The notes beneath the pieces were generated by a model. The model searched no databases, was not told the DNA's origin, and saw nothing but the letters and a program-made list of their open reading frames with translations. This document shows positions 24,429-36,913 of a DNA stretch of 64,000 bases, piece after piece. The position numbers were made by a program, and so were the translations under genes. Location: NCBI GenBank assembly GCA_003254905.1, contig QANU01054243.1:62001-126000 (forward strand). Direction: 5' to 3'. How positions within the stretch are numbered: the first letter of the stretch is position 1; the number at the start of each line of letters is the position of its first letter. This DNA comes from Nissolia schottii. Taxonomy: Eukaryota > Streptophyta > Magnoliopsida > Fabales > Fabaceae.

Positions 24429-26043
24429 AACAATTTTTCCCAATATCCCTAACTTTTTATGATCGTGATAGAGTCAGGGAAAGAAGGGACGTGACAGGGG
24501 CTTGATGCGCAGGCGTCAGTGCTTGCAGTGGCAAGGGTTGGCATGAGCAATGGTTTGTGGGTGTGTGACCAGAGGCATCAGGATAAAACATGACTTGGCG
24601 AGGGTTACCACTGAGGGTTGGCAAGTTGTGCATCGTGACAATGGAGATTGGGAGGAGGTGGTGCACTCGCGAAGGCTTGGGGTGAAGCTTCACATTCACA
24701 GTAGTGGATCACGTTGAGATAGTAAGATACAATAGGATAATTAACGTATTTTTAATGTGGAAAATAAAGAAAAATTTGGAATAAAACAAAAGTCAGTCTC
24801 TGTGTGCAACATCGATCAAATTAGTTATTGAAGTAGATATGCAGAAGGGCTAAATTGGTTGATATTTGTCAACTACATGAATGAATTTGATGAATTTAAA
24901 ATTATAGAAACGAATTTGATTGATGTTGCAAATTTCAAGATTGGTTTGATGGTGTATTCAAAAAATATGAATTGCGTAATAAATTGCAACCAATTAAACT
25001 CTAACAGAAATTTTAGGAAATAACATAGAAATTTAATATGTTGTTTTATGAAATAATTTTTGTAGACAAACTTTATAAAATTAAGACTTTACAAAATTTT
25101 AGGAAATATCATAAATGGAAAATTACAATTGATATTTACAGGGTGTCATACGACTCATTGCCAACCTATGTTGACATAATTAAAGCAAATGATTTTGATG
25201 CATAAAAAATACTTGACATAATTTATTAATTTTTTTATAAAAAAATCATATAAAATATGGCTAATAGCTAATGATGGAATTGTTTAATAACTTAGTATAC
25301 ATAGTAAAATATAATAGGATAATTAGCGTTATTTAAAACTATAACCGAAATTTTAGAAAAATATGATAAATGAAAATATTTTTGATATCGGTTACCAAAT
25401 AAATACGTCCTTTTATGTTAAGTTATAATAGACTTTAACAAAAAAAAAATTGGTAATGAAGGATTTCTTTTAGCTAATGGAAGTAATTTTAAGTAAAATA
25501 TATTAAAATTTGGAGAGTTTTTTTTTATAAAAAAAGTAAATGGTTTATTTGAGTTGTTAAGAAATAAAATTTGAATTAGAAAATGTTATATTAGAGAGAT
25601 GCTAAAATTTGAACTAGAAAAGATAAAATTAGTGAGGTAAGTTGGGATCCCGAAATTTGAATTATAAGTTTAACTGAAGATCGATGAGTTTAATGGAGTC
25701 AAGTGAATTTGTGTTAGTAGTGTGAGGTGAATTAGTCATAATGAGGTCTAGTGAAATAGAGAAGACTTTAATGTAGTCTATTCAACGATTACATGGATGG
25801 AAATAAAAATTAATGTAGTATAATTTATAGAAATAAATAATAAAAAATAGAATAATGATTTAATTAATTGTATATGTCTATATATATATATATATATATA
25901 GAAGAATTCTTTATTTTGTGCATTTGCTTTTTAAAATTTAAGTAGTTTATTAATAATGTCTCGATTGTCCAAGTTCTTGAGCTACTACGAGCCCAATCAT
26001 ATTCTCCATCCATAACACAGATGCTCTCCATTATTTCCCAAGT
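24429..26043. other. Intergenic, AT-rich, no gene seen
   Basis: This contains a G-rich stretch (24,470-24,720), then very AT-rich DNA with two related blocks around TTTTAGGAAATA (25,010 and 25,100). A (TA)11 microsatellite lies at 25,879-25,900. No coding or RNA gene was recognised. Confidence 0.45.
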
Positions 26044-29000
26044 TGGAACCTCCTCACCTCAATGTTTCGATACCATTTGAGTTTCTCCTAACTTGGATTC
26101 TTTTAATCTTTTCTGCAATTTTCACTTGTGATGACTACTACCCAAATTTAAGGTGAAAATTCTCACTCAACCTCACCCCGGTGCCATAAGTTTTGCTTCG
26201 CATTTATTATACTAACTCTACTACAAATACCACATTAATTGTGGCACAAAACATATTGACTACAGTCTAAACACTGTCCGTATCACTCATCACTAGATAG
26301 TTTATTTTTTCAACCTTCTTTTGCCATAGTCTATTCCTAGCCTTCTAGAGGAAAGTCTAGCAGCTCTTTGTTGCAGTGCACCACCCTCTCCCTTGGCCAA
26401 GGTAAGAACAATTTGATATAAATAACTATACTATTATGATTTCATAATTTTCATATTGATAATGAAATGAAATAAAATTTAATTTTGTTTTTGGTACACA
26501 ACGGGATCGGAGCCCAAAAACAAGGTGAGTAAGAAAATAAAGTACTTCTTCTGCTTTGCCTTTTTATTGTGCTTTTGTGTGTCCCAGTTGATCTCTTATT
26601 GTTACGTGCAATTGTCTTCTTTGGTTACAAAAACCTTTTTCTTCTTTTATTCTATTTAGTTACTCATACTAATATTTTTTTTTGTTGCTCCTAAAGCACA
26701 TGTTTGATTCAAGTTTAATCGAATTTAAAGGAAAATTGCTAACCCAAATCAACCCATTGCTTGAATGATGGGTCAAGTCAAAAAAGTACCCAAAACCTAC
26801 TTAACTCGACCTTGTATCCCCCAAATTGGAACCTCCCCTGTATCATAATTTCGATATCGTCCAATCTTTTTCTACCTTATATTTTATCCATATTTTCTAC
26901 AACTTTTGCTCGTGATTGAGGCCACTACCGAAATTTAAGCCAAAAATTCTCACTTAACCCCACCCAGCACTGTAAGTTTTAGTTGACATTTATTACATTA
27001 ACTTTACTACAAATACCTTATTGATTGCAACACAAAAATATTGACTTTATGACCTAAAAACTACCTATACCACTCATCACTAGATAGTTTCATTTTCAAC
27101 CTTCTTCTTCTATATTCTATTCCCTTGCTTCCTAGAGGAAAGTCCCTCCGACAGCTCTTCGCAATAGTGTACCACCCTTTCCCTTGGCCAAAATAGAAAC
27201 AATTTCATAGTAATATCAATATAATTAAGGTTTATGATGTCAAAATATTCATATGTAAATCATGAAATAAAATAATTTTTTTGGTACACAAAGGGATTGA
27301 AGCCGAAAAACAAGTTGAGTAAGACAGTAAACTACGTCTTATGCTTTGCCTTTTCATTGTGCTATTGTGTGTCCCTGTTGATCTCTTATTGTTATATGCA
27401 ATTGTCTTCTTTGGTTAGAAAAACCATTTTCTTCTTTTATGTTATTCAGTTACTCATGCTATTATTTTTTTTGTTGCTCCTAAAGCACGTGTTTGATTCG
27501 AGTTTAATCGAAGTGAAAGGAAAATTACTAACCCAAACCAACCCATTGCTTGAATGAGTGGGTCAAGTCGAAAAAGTACCAAAAAACCTACTTAACTCAA
27601 CCTTGTATTCCCCTAATTGGAACCTCCCCCTATATCATAATTTCGATATCGTCCAATCTTTTCCTACCTTAGATTCTACCATCTTCTCTGCAACTTTTAC
27701 TCGTGATTAAGGCCACTACCGAAATTTAAGCCAAAAATTCTCACTTAACTCCACCCAACACTATAAATTTTAGTTGACATTTATTACATTAACTTTACTA
27801 CAAATACCTTATTGATTGCAACACAAAAATATTGACTTTACAACCTAAAAACTACATATACCACTCATCACTAGATAGTTTCATTTTCAACCTTCTTCTT
27901 CTATATTCTATTCTCTTGCCTCCTAGAGGAAAGTCCCTCTGACAACTCTTCCTTATAGTGCACCACCCTTTCGCTTGGCCAAAGTAGAAACAATTTCATA
28001 TTAATAGCAATATAATTAAGGTTTATGATTTCAAAATATTCATATGTAAATCATGAAATAAAATAATTTTTTTGGTACACAAAGGGATTGAAGTCAAAAA
28101 ACAAGTTGAGTAAGACAGTAAACTACATCTTATGCTTTGCCTTTTCATTGTGCTATTGTGTGTCACTATCGATCTCTTATTGTTATTTGCAATTGTCTTC
28201 TTTGGTTACAAAAACCTTTTTCTTCTTTTATGTTATTTAGTTACTCATGCTATTAATTTTTTTGTTGCTCCTAAAGCACGTGTTTGATTCGAGTTTAATC
28301 GAAGTGAAAGGAAAATTACTAGCCCAAACCAACCCATTGCTTGAATGAGTGGGTCAAGTCGAAAAAGTACCAAAAAACGTACTTAACTCAACCCTATATT
28401 CCCCTAATTGGAACCTTTCCTATATCATAGTTTCGATATCGTCCAATCTTTTCCTACCTTAGATTTTACCATCTTTTCTGCAACTTTTGCTCGTGATTAA
28501 GGCCACTACCGAAATTTAAGCCAAAAATTCTCACTTAACTCCACCCAGCACTGTAAGTTTTAGTTGACATTTATTACATTAACTTTACTACAAATACCCT
28601 ATTGATTGCAACACAAAAATATTGACTTTACAACCTAAAAACTACCTATACCACTCATCACTAGATAGTTTCATTTTCAACCTTCTTCTTCTATATTCTA
28701 TTCTCTTGCCTCCTAGAGGAAAGTCCCTCTGACAGCTCTTCCTTATAGTGCACCACCCTTTCGCTTGGCCAAAGTAGAAACAATTTCATATTAATAACAA
28801 TATAATTAAGGTTTATGATTTCAAAATATTCATATATGTAAATCATGAAATGAAATAATTTTTTTTTGGTACACAAAGGGATTGAAGTCAAAAAACAAGT
28901 TGAGTAAGACAGTAAACTACATCTTATGCTTTGCTTTTTCATTGTGCTATTGTGTGTCACTATCGATCTCTTATTGTTATTTGCAATTGTCTTCTTTGGT

Positions 29001-32000
29001 TACAAAAACCTTTTTCTTCTTTTATGTTATTTAGTTATTCATGCTATTATTTTTTTGTTGTTCCTAAAGCACATGTTTGATTCGAGTTTAATTGAATTGA
29101 AAGGAAAATTGCTAACCCAAACCAAGCCATTGCTTGAATGAGTGGATCAAGTCGAAAAAGTACCCAAAACCTACTTAACTCAACTATGTATTCCCCTAAT
29201 TGGAACCTCCCCTATAGCATAGTTTCGCTATCGTCCAATCTTTTCCTACCTTAGATTTTACTGTCTTTTCTGCAACTTTTGCTCGTGATTGAGGCCACTA
29301 CCGAAATTTAAGCCGAAAAGTCTCACTTAACCCCACCTAGCACTGTAAGTTTTAGTTGACATTTATTACATTAACTTTACTACAAATACCTTATTGATTG
29401 CAACACAAAAATATTGACTTTACAACCTAAAAACTACCTATACCACTCATCACTAGATAGTTTCATTTTCAACCTTCTTCTTCTATATTCTATTCTCTTG
29501 CCTCCTAGAGGAAAGTCCCTTCGACAGCTCTTCGTTATAGTGTACCACCCTTTCGCTTGGCCAAAGTAGAAACAATTTCATATTAATAGCAATTAATTAA
29601 GGTTTATGATTTCAAAATATTCATATGTAAATCATGAAATAAAATAATTTTTTTTTGGTACACAAAGGGATTGAAGTCAAAAAATAAGTTGAGTAAGGCA
29701 GTAAACTACGTCTTATGCTTTGCCTTTTCATTGTGTTATTGTGTGTCACTATCGATCTCTTATTGTTATTTGCATTTGTCTTCTCTAGTCACAAAAGATT
29801 TTTCCTTTTCATGTTATTTAATTACTCTCGCTATTTTTTTCCTCCTAAAGCACATGTTTGACTCGAGTTTGATCGAATTGAAAGGAAAAATTGCTAATCG
29901 AACCTAACCCACTACTTGAATGAGTGAGTCAAGTAAAAAAAAAAGGTACCCAAAACATACTCAACCCAACCTAGTATTCCACTAGTTGCAACCTCTCCCC
30001 ATCTCATTTTTTTCGATACTGTCCGATCTTCTCCTACCTTAGATCCTATCCATCTTTTCTGAAATTTCTGCTTGTGATTGAAACTAGTACCCAAATTCAA
30101 GTGGACTCAACCCTACCCCATCGTCATCCCAACGTCATAAGTTTAGCTTGGCATTTATTACACTAACTTTATCACATCAATTGTGGCACAAAACATATTG
30201 ACTTTACGACATAAAAACTACTCGTACCACTCATCACTAGATAGTTTTCTTTTCAAACATTTTTCGTCATACTCTATCCCCTGGCCTCCTATAGGAAAGA
30301 CTTTCTAGTAGCTCTTCTTTGTAGTGCAACATCCACTCCCTTATCCAAGGTAGTAACAATTTGATATTAATAGCTATATTATTATGGCTTATGGTTTCAT
30401 AATTTTAATATATGTAGATCATGACTGGGAATAAAATTTTATTTCGTTTTTTGTACACAAAGGGACTGAAACCTAAAAACAAGTTGAGTGAGGCAATAAA
30501 CTACCACTATGCTTTGCCTTATCATTGTTTTATTGTGTGTCATTGTTGATATCTTATTGTTATTTTCAATTTCTCTAGTTACATAAAATATTTTCTTGTT
30601 TTATGTTATTCAATTACTCTTGCTATTTTCCTTTTCTCCTCAACCACATTTTTTACTCGAGATTGATCGAATTGAAAGGAAAAATTGCTCACTCAACTAA
30701 ACCCACTACTTGAATGAGTGGGTCAAGTTAGAAAAGTATCTACTAGTTGGAAACTTTTATATCTCATTATTTTGATATCGTCTGATGTTATCTTACCTTG
30801 GACCTAATCCGTATTTTTCACAATTATCACTTGTGATTGAGACTAATACCCAAATTCAAGTCAAAAACTCTTACTCAACCACGCCCCAACACTATAAATT
30901 TTGCTTGATATTTATTACACTAACTCTACTACAAACACCACATCGATTGCAGCACAAAACGTATTGACTTTACGACCTAAACACTACTTGTACCACGCAT
31001 CACTAGATAGTTTCCTTTTCAACCTTCTTTTGCCATACTTTATTCTCTAGCTTCCTAGAGGAAAGTTCCTCTAACAGCTCTTCGTTGCAGTATACCACCC
31101 TTACCATTAGCCAAGGTAGGAACAATATCATATTAATATGTATATTATTACAACTTATGATTCTAAAATTTTCATATATATAAATCATGAAACAGAATAA
31201 AATTTAGTTTTTTTTCCACACAAAGCGATCGAAGCCCAAAAACAAGTTGAGTAAGACAATAAACTACTTATTATGCTTTGCCTTTTCATTATTCAATTGT
31301 GTCCTTATCAGTCTCTTATTGTTATTTGCAATTGTCTTCTCTAGTTACAAAAACCATTTTCTTCTTTTATTCAATTACTCTTGCTATTTTCTTTTCTATT
31401 AAAGCACACGTTTGACCTGAGCCTGATCAAATTGAAAGGAAACTTTGTTAACCTAACCTAACCCACTGCTTGAATAAGTGGGCCAAGTCTACAAAGTATC
31501 TAAAATCTTCTTAACCCAACCCATTATTCCCCTTGTTGGAACCTTCCTCATCTCATGGTTTTGATATCGTTCAATATTATCCTACATTGCATCCTATCAA
31601 TATATTCCATAACTTTTGCTTGTTTTTGAGACTACTACCCCAATTTAATTGGAATATATTCTCACTCAACCCTACCTAATGCAGTAAAATTTTTTTGGCA
31701 TTTATTATACTAACTCTGCTACAAACACCACATCAATTGTGGCCACTATGTGTACCACTCATCACTATATAGTTTCATTTTCAATCTCCTTTTCCCATAC
31801 TCAATTTTGTGGCCTACTAGTGGAAATACCTTCCAACAACTCTTTGTTGCAGTGCACCACCCTATCCCAAAACCAAGGTAGGAACAATTTGATACTAATA
31901 GTTATATTATTACAACTTATGATTTAATAATTTTCATGTGTAGATCATGGAATGGAATTTTTTTTTTTGTACACTAAGGGATCAAAGCCTAAACACAAGT

Positions 32001-33240
32001 TGAGTGAGACAATAAACTACTTCTTATGGTTTGCCTTTTCATTACACTATTGTGTGTCACAATCGATCTCTTATTGTTATTTGCAATTGTCATCTCTCGT
32101 TACAAAGACTTTTTTCTTCTTTCAAGTTATTCAATTACTCTTGCTATTTTTTTCCTCTTAAAGCACATGTTTGACTTGAGCTTGATCAAATTGAAAGGAA
32201 ACTTTGTTAACCTAACCCAACCCAGTGCTTGAATGAGTGGGCCAAGTCGAAAAAATGTCAAAAATCTTCTTAACCCAACCTAGTATTCCCCTAGTTGGAA
32301 CTTTCCTCATCTTATTCTGTTGATATCATTCTATCTTATCCTACCTTGGATCCTATCCATATTTTTCGCAACTTTCGCTTGTTACTAAGACTACTACCCC
32401 AATTTAAGTTGAATATATTCTCACTCATCCCCACCCAACGCAGTAAGTTTATCTTGACATTTATTATACTAACTCTACTATAAACATCACATTGATTTTG
32501 GCCACTACGTGTACCACTCACCACTAGATAGTTTCGTTTTCAACCTTGTTCTCCCATACTCTATTTTGTGGCCTATTAGAGGAAAGACCTTCTGACAACA
32601 CTTTGCAGTAGTGCACCACCCTCTCGCGTCATTGTTATATTATTACAACTTATAATATCGTAATTTTCATGTGTAGATCATGAAATGGAATAATTTTTTT
32701 GTTTGGTACACTAACGGGATCAAAACCTAAATACAAGTTGAGTTAGACAATAAACTACTTCTTATGCTTTGCCTTTTCATTGCGCTATTGTGTGGCATAA
32801 TCGATCTCTTATTGTTATTTGCAATTGTCTTCTCTAGTTACAAAAACCTTTTTCTTCTTTCATGTTATTCAATTACTCTTACTAGTTTTTTTCCCCTCTT
32901 AAAGCACATGTTTGACTTGAGCTTGATCAAATTGAAAGGAAACTTTGTTAGCCCAACCTAACCCACTGCTTGAATTAGTGGGCCAAGTTAGAATAGTATC
33001 TAAAATCTTGTTAACCCAACCCAAGATTTCCCTAGTTGGAACATTCCTCATCTCATTGTTTTAATATCGTTTGATCTTAACGTACCTTGGATCTTATGTG
33101 TATTTTTTGCAACTTTCGTTTGTTACTAAGACAATATCCCAATTTAAGTGGAATATATTCTCACTCAACCCCACCCAATGCAGTAAATTTTCCTTGGCTT
33201 TTATTATACTAACCCTATTAAAAACACCACATCGATTCAT
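26044..33240 (+). repeat. Tandem array, nine full and one partial 740-795 bp units
   Basis: Unit starts, taken at the TTGGAACCT-like motif, fall near 26,044, 26,826, 27,617, 28,408, 29,203, 29,986, 30,745, 31,533, 32,296 and 33,040 (the last truncated at about 33,240). Each unit repeats the same ordered blocks: TTTCGATATCGTCCAATCTT, CACTACCGAAATTTAAG, TGACATTTATTACA, CACTCATCACTAGATAGTTT, CTCCTAGAGGAAAGTC, CACCACCCT, a GGTACACAAAGGGAT block and AACAAGTTGAGTAAGACA. A + strand frame with LCFAFSLCYCVSL.ISYCYL and KHMFDSSLIELKGKL recurs in most units but shifts frame. Units from 26.8 to 29.6 kb are near-identical; those from 31.5 kb on form a second, shorter group. No known family was recognised, and no transposon ends bound the array. 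Confidence 0.92.
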
Positions 33241-33329
33241 GGTGTTAGTTTGGATAGGTTGAATTAAATTCTCCTTCCCTCGACTAAAAAGAAGCTTTTC
33301 TTAATTTCCACCCTTGAATTCTCTTTCAA

Positions 33330-33830
33330 ATTCTGTCTTTTATAGATTGGAAAGCTTGATTTTTCTCTCTACTAACCATAGTGGGAAGACCAAGATACTT
33401 CTCCTGAATAACAACTTGCAGAATATTACAAATACACAAAAGAGATTAACAAACCGTATGTGACACACGAGGGCTGAATGCCACAGAGGATTTATCAAAA
33501 TTAATTTTTGAACAGACCCCTTCCCAAAGTGTCTAACACCTCCATGAGAGAACAAATATCTTCTTCGCTGGCCTTAAAAAGAAAAGACTATCGTCTGCAA
33601 AAAAATAAATGAGATATCATAGAAGCAAATATGTTGCTTCTCAGTTTTACTAAATCACCAGTCAAGCAAGCCATCAAAATCAACAATATTAACACCTCAA
33701 TACACAACACAGAGAATCCCATTGTGGCAAGCCTCTGTGTGGAGTGAACGAACAACCATGAATACCATTCATCAACACAGAAAAAGAGACAATAGAGATG
33801 CACACCATAATTCTCTAAACCCAAATATCA
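33330..33830 (-). pseudogene. LINE reverse transcriptase fragment (antisense)
   Basis: On the minus strand, ISHLFFADDSLLFLRPAKK is read across about 33,560-33,620 with small frame changes. FADD is the catalytic palm motif of L1-type reverse transcriptase. Downstream, SKINFDKSSVAFSP and IQEKYLGLPTMV follow, which are the standard next blocks of plant LINE enzymes. Several stops and frameshifts are present, so it is dead. It begins right after the tandem array. No endonuclease or RNase H part is adjacent. Confidence 0.72.
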
Positions 33831-33842
33831 GGACACTTATTT

Positions 33843-34405
33843 GAGTTTTTTGCTGTTTTACTCCTGCCACAGAAACATATTACCGAAATACCCTTGTTTA
33901 GAAACTTATTACAAGACTACCACGATTTGACTGAAGTGACACGGGGGTTGGGATTCGCCAACCGGCTGGCGAATTGCGTAGGAAATAGTTTTAATTTTTT
34001 TTTAATTTGTTTAATTAAAATGTAAGTATTGATATATGTGTTATGTTAGCGCATGGTGGACGGAGAATTCAATACATGTGAAAATTATGGATTTCTAGGT
34101 AAGCTACAAAAATCCAATTTTTTTTTTTTTTTTTTGCAAAAAAGACCTGGACACTATTTATCATGCGCGGAGAGAGAATCCACTGATTTGCACTTTGAAG
34201 AGCTCAACTGGCTTGGACTCATGCGCGCGAGCCCAACTCCCTTCTCAACTCTTTTTACCAAAACAACAACTACTAAAGATATATAAACACTTAAAAGATT
34301 TATGATCTAACCAATGTGAGACTTTTAACAGAGGTTTTAATAATGCTTCTACTTATTTGTTATAATAGGAAATAGTGTCCAGGAGTAAAACAGTAAAAGA
34401 AACTC
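33843..34405. mobile_element. Non-autonomous MULE-like element, 563 bp
   Basis: The 9-bp direct repeat CACTTATTT flanks it (33,834-33,842 and 34,406-34,414). Both ends read inward as GAGTTT, then a T-rich spacer, then CTGTTTTACTCCTG, giving a terminal inverted repeat of about 25 bases with a two-base indel. The interior holds a 22-bp imperfect palindrome centred at 33,963 (arms ATTCGCCA and TGGCGAAT around ACCGGC) and a T homopolymer near 34,120. No transposase frame exists. Confidence 0.8.
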
Positions 34406-34649
34406 CACTTATTTGCAAGGAGTAAGGACACATTATTATCAAATTCAATAATAGAAGAGAATGAGAAAGGGGGAGGAGGACTGCTGATTCTAAAAACTTA
34501 CGTGCATCCATCCGAAGTCATGTGTATATCACGTGACACAGTAAAAGTGAGTCTCCAAGGAGCCGTTTTCTGATGAACAGTGGCAGAGTGGCTTAAATGG
34601 AGCTTTGACAGAGGAAGGAAAAGGAGAAAGGCATGGGGTCACTCAATAC

Positions 34650-34770
34650 TCGCTCCTCTACTTGTCTCGCCCTTCTTCCTTCGTTTTCCATTCTTCGTGT
34701 TTTACCAATCATCGTGTCCTTCGCTTCTCTTCCATATTTCTGCTTCCTTCTTCGTCCCGTTCTATCCTTG
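34650..34770 (+). other. Candidate 5' untranslated exon of the MORC gene
   Basis: This is a CT-rich leader-like stretch (TTCTTCCTTCGTTTTCC and similar) ending at a possible donor, CCTTG|GTACGC, at 34,770/34,771. The first coding exon of the MORC gene starts after an acceptor at 36,905 only eight bases before its ATG, so an upstream non-coding exon is expected. This position is inferred; other donors in 34.6-35.0 kb are possible. Confidence 0.3.
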
Positions 34771-35303
34771 GTACGCCCCCTGAATCGTTCATGTTCATTT
34801 ACAAACCCTAGCCCTGCAAACTCTCTGCTGAATTTTAAAATTTTGAGCTGAAATTTGGTGGATGCAACTTGAATGCATCCATTGGAAGAAGCTGGGTAAC
34901 TTAGACCATGATTTGTTTTTTTTTTTTTTTTGGTTTTTAACTTAAAGCATGGTTTTTGAAAGAGTAAGTGAGACCTAGAAATCATGTCTTTATACGGACT
35001 AAACCTTTAAATTAGTCCCAACTTTGGAAGCTTTGATCAAGCTCGTCCTCAAGCTTTGCAAAATAGCAAATCCACGTTGACATCCATATATCGAATTTGT
35101 TTTCAAGTCCATTAAATTTGTCCTTGGATTCTTTACGCTAGATACAAATTTAATGTACCAATGCTAATATTGAGGATGTATTTGCTATACTTCAAAACTT
35201 GAGGATGAAATTGACTGTGATTATCAACGTTGGCGACAAACTTGAAAGTTTATTCTTATATCTATTTAACAAAACTCTAGAAAATATGAAATGTTGTAAC
35301 TAG

Positions 35304-35352
<49 letters not shown>

Positions 35353-36905
35353 GAGTACAGAAATCAAGAGTAAATACTCATTTAGTTCCTAAGGTTGGTA
35401 GTTACAGTCATGTTAGTCCATAGGTTAAAAAAATTCATCTCGTGAGTCTTGAAGTTGTCAAAGATTGATTGATATCAAATGACTAACTTGATCGAATTTT
35501 GTTAACGTAAAGGACCACAAGGTGCATTTTCATAACTGGTCAACTAATATGGCTGGCGAGAAACTTTGAAATATTATATAACGTGAGAGAAACTTTGAAA
35601 TATTGCCCAACTTAAATCTGGCCTAATATAGTGGACTAAAACTCAAAAGTGACTTTCATGACATATTAAATTTCTCATTAAATTAATTAGAATCACTAAT
35701 ATATTATACATGACATTTTCAATAATTTCAAAAAAAAAAAAATCATGTAAAGCTTTGGGGAGCATTATATAGCATTTTTAGTTTAGGAAACATTTATTAA
35801 AAAAAGAAGATGAGTTTTAGAGCAATGGTAAGGTTTATCTTGTGATCAGCTTCTCCTACTAGGAATAAGGTTGCGTACATCTACCTTCTCCGGATTCCAC
35901 AAAGTGAGAGTTTCGTGTTGTGCGTCGCCCTTTTAAAACTTTTATTTAGACAACATTTGTGAAGATGTGTTCTCACTTCTCACAAAACTTTTGGGACCAT
36001 GTGAAACTTCCAAACATGCTTAGCATTAGTTGTTGGTGTAGTCCATTGCCAATTTTTCACTTTCGTTTCCCCTCCAACTACTATTCTGTGCCTTGGCGTT
36101 GTTTCCATTTTGTTCCTGGTTGATACTTGATAGTGACAAGGAAGAGTTTTTGCACGGCTACCACATCTAGAAACTATTTGCTTCAAAACTCTTCCAGGTT
36201 GATTGACTTATTTCAATTTTAATTGTTATTTATTGAATTGATTACAACTACTATTTACAAGAGGAGCAATGAAAGACTTGAGATTGTGAAGAACCATATC
36301 TCTCAAAAGCTTAAGGTTTTTGGGTAGAAACAATTAAATGGTTTTATATCTTAACATGCCTCTACATGCAATAGCTATTTGGGCTTAAAGCGAGGACAGG
36401 GCATATGCCCACCTATCTTGCTGAAACTCAACTTTTTATTCAAGAGAATGAACCAAGGATTGATTTCTAAACCAGTTGGTCTTAAAATCTTTGACACAAT
36501 TTCAAGAACCATCTTTTACCCGAAGACTTAAGATTTTGTGTAGAGACAATGGAATGATTTTATATGTTAACTGATATCATTGATCCCAATGTTGAAATAG
36601 TCCTTTGAAAATTGAGAATTGGTATATTGAGATTGGCTTGCATTCCACTCCTATGTCAAACTATAATGAATCCAAGATATGTAGGAATTGCATGCTTGTT
36701 TTAAGAGGCTGGCATTCCATTTGCAACTCCTGTTTTAGTTTCAACCTTTTCCCAGTCACATGAATTCCTTTTCTATATGAAGGATTTGCCTAAAATCATA
36801 TGTTATGTATTACTGACTGAATTTGTTTAATCTACTTAGTTACTCTTTGTAGCATTGTTTTTCATCATGTTCACTTATTGTTTTTTATTTGCTTTGGTTT
36901 TGTAG
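34771..36905 (+). other. Probable 5' UTR intron / upstream region of the MORC gene
   Basis: No gene was seen. A 39-base (AT)n microsatellite lies at 35,307-35,345. Text near 35,360-35,520 (AAATACTCATTTAGTTCC) resembles an eroded MULE end without a visible partner. The region ends at the acceptor TTTTGTAG before 36,906. Confidence 0.4.
35307..35345. repeat. (AT)19 microsatellite
   Basis: An uninterrupted AT dinucleotide run of about 39 bases. Confidence 0.95.
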
Positions 36906-36913
36906 GGGTTAAG

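Noticed and set aside
26044..33240. Several 60-90 codon frames in the tandem array as separate genes
   Set aside because: They are the same repeated segment in shifting frames with no start context, and sit in a tandem repeat; reported as one array.
34575..34610. tRNA-like box A (TGGCAGAGTGG) suggesting a tRNA gene
   Set aside because: No box B, no acceptor-stem pairing and no cloverleaf could be drawn downstream.
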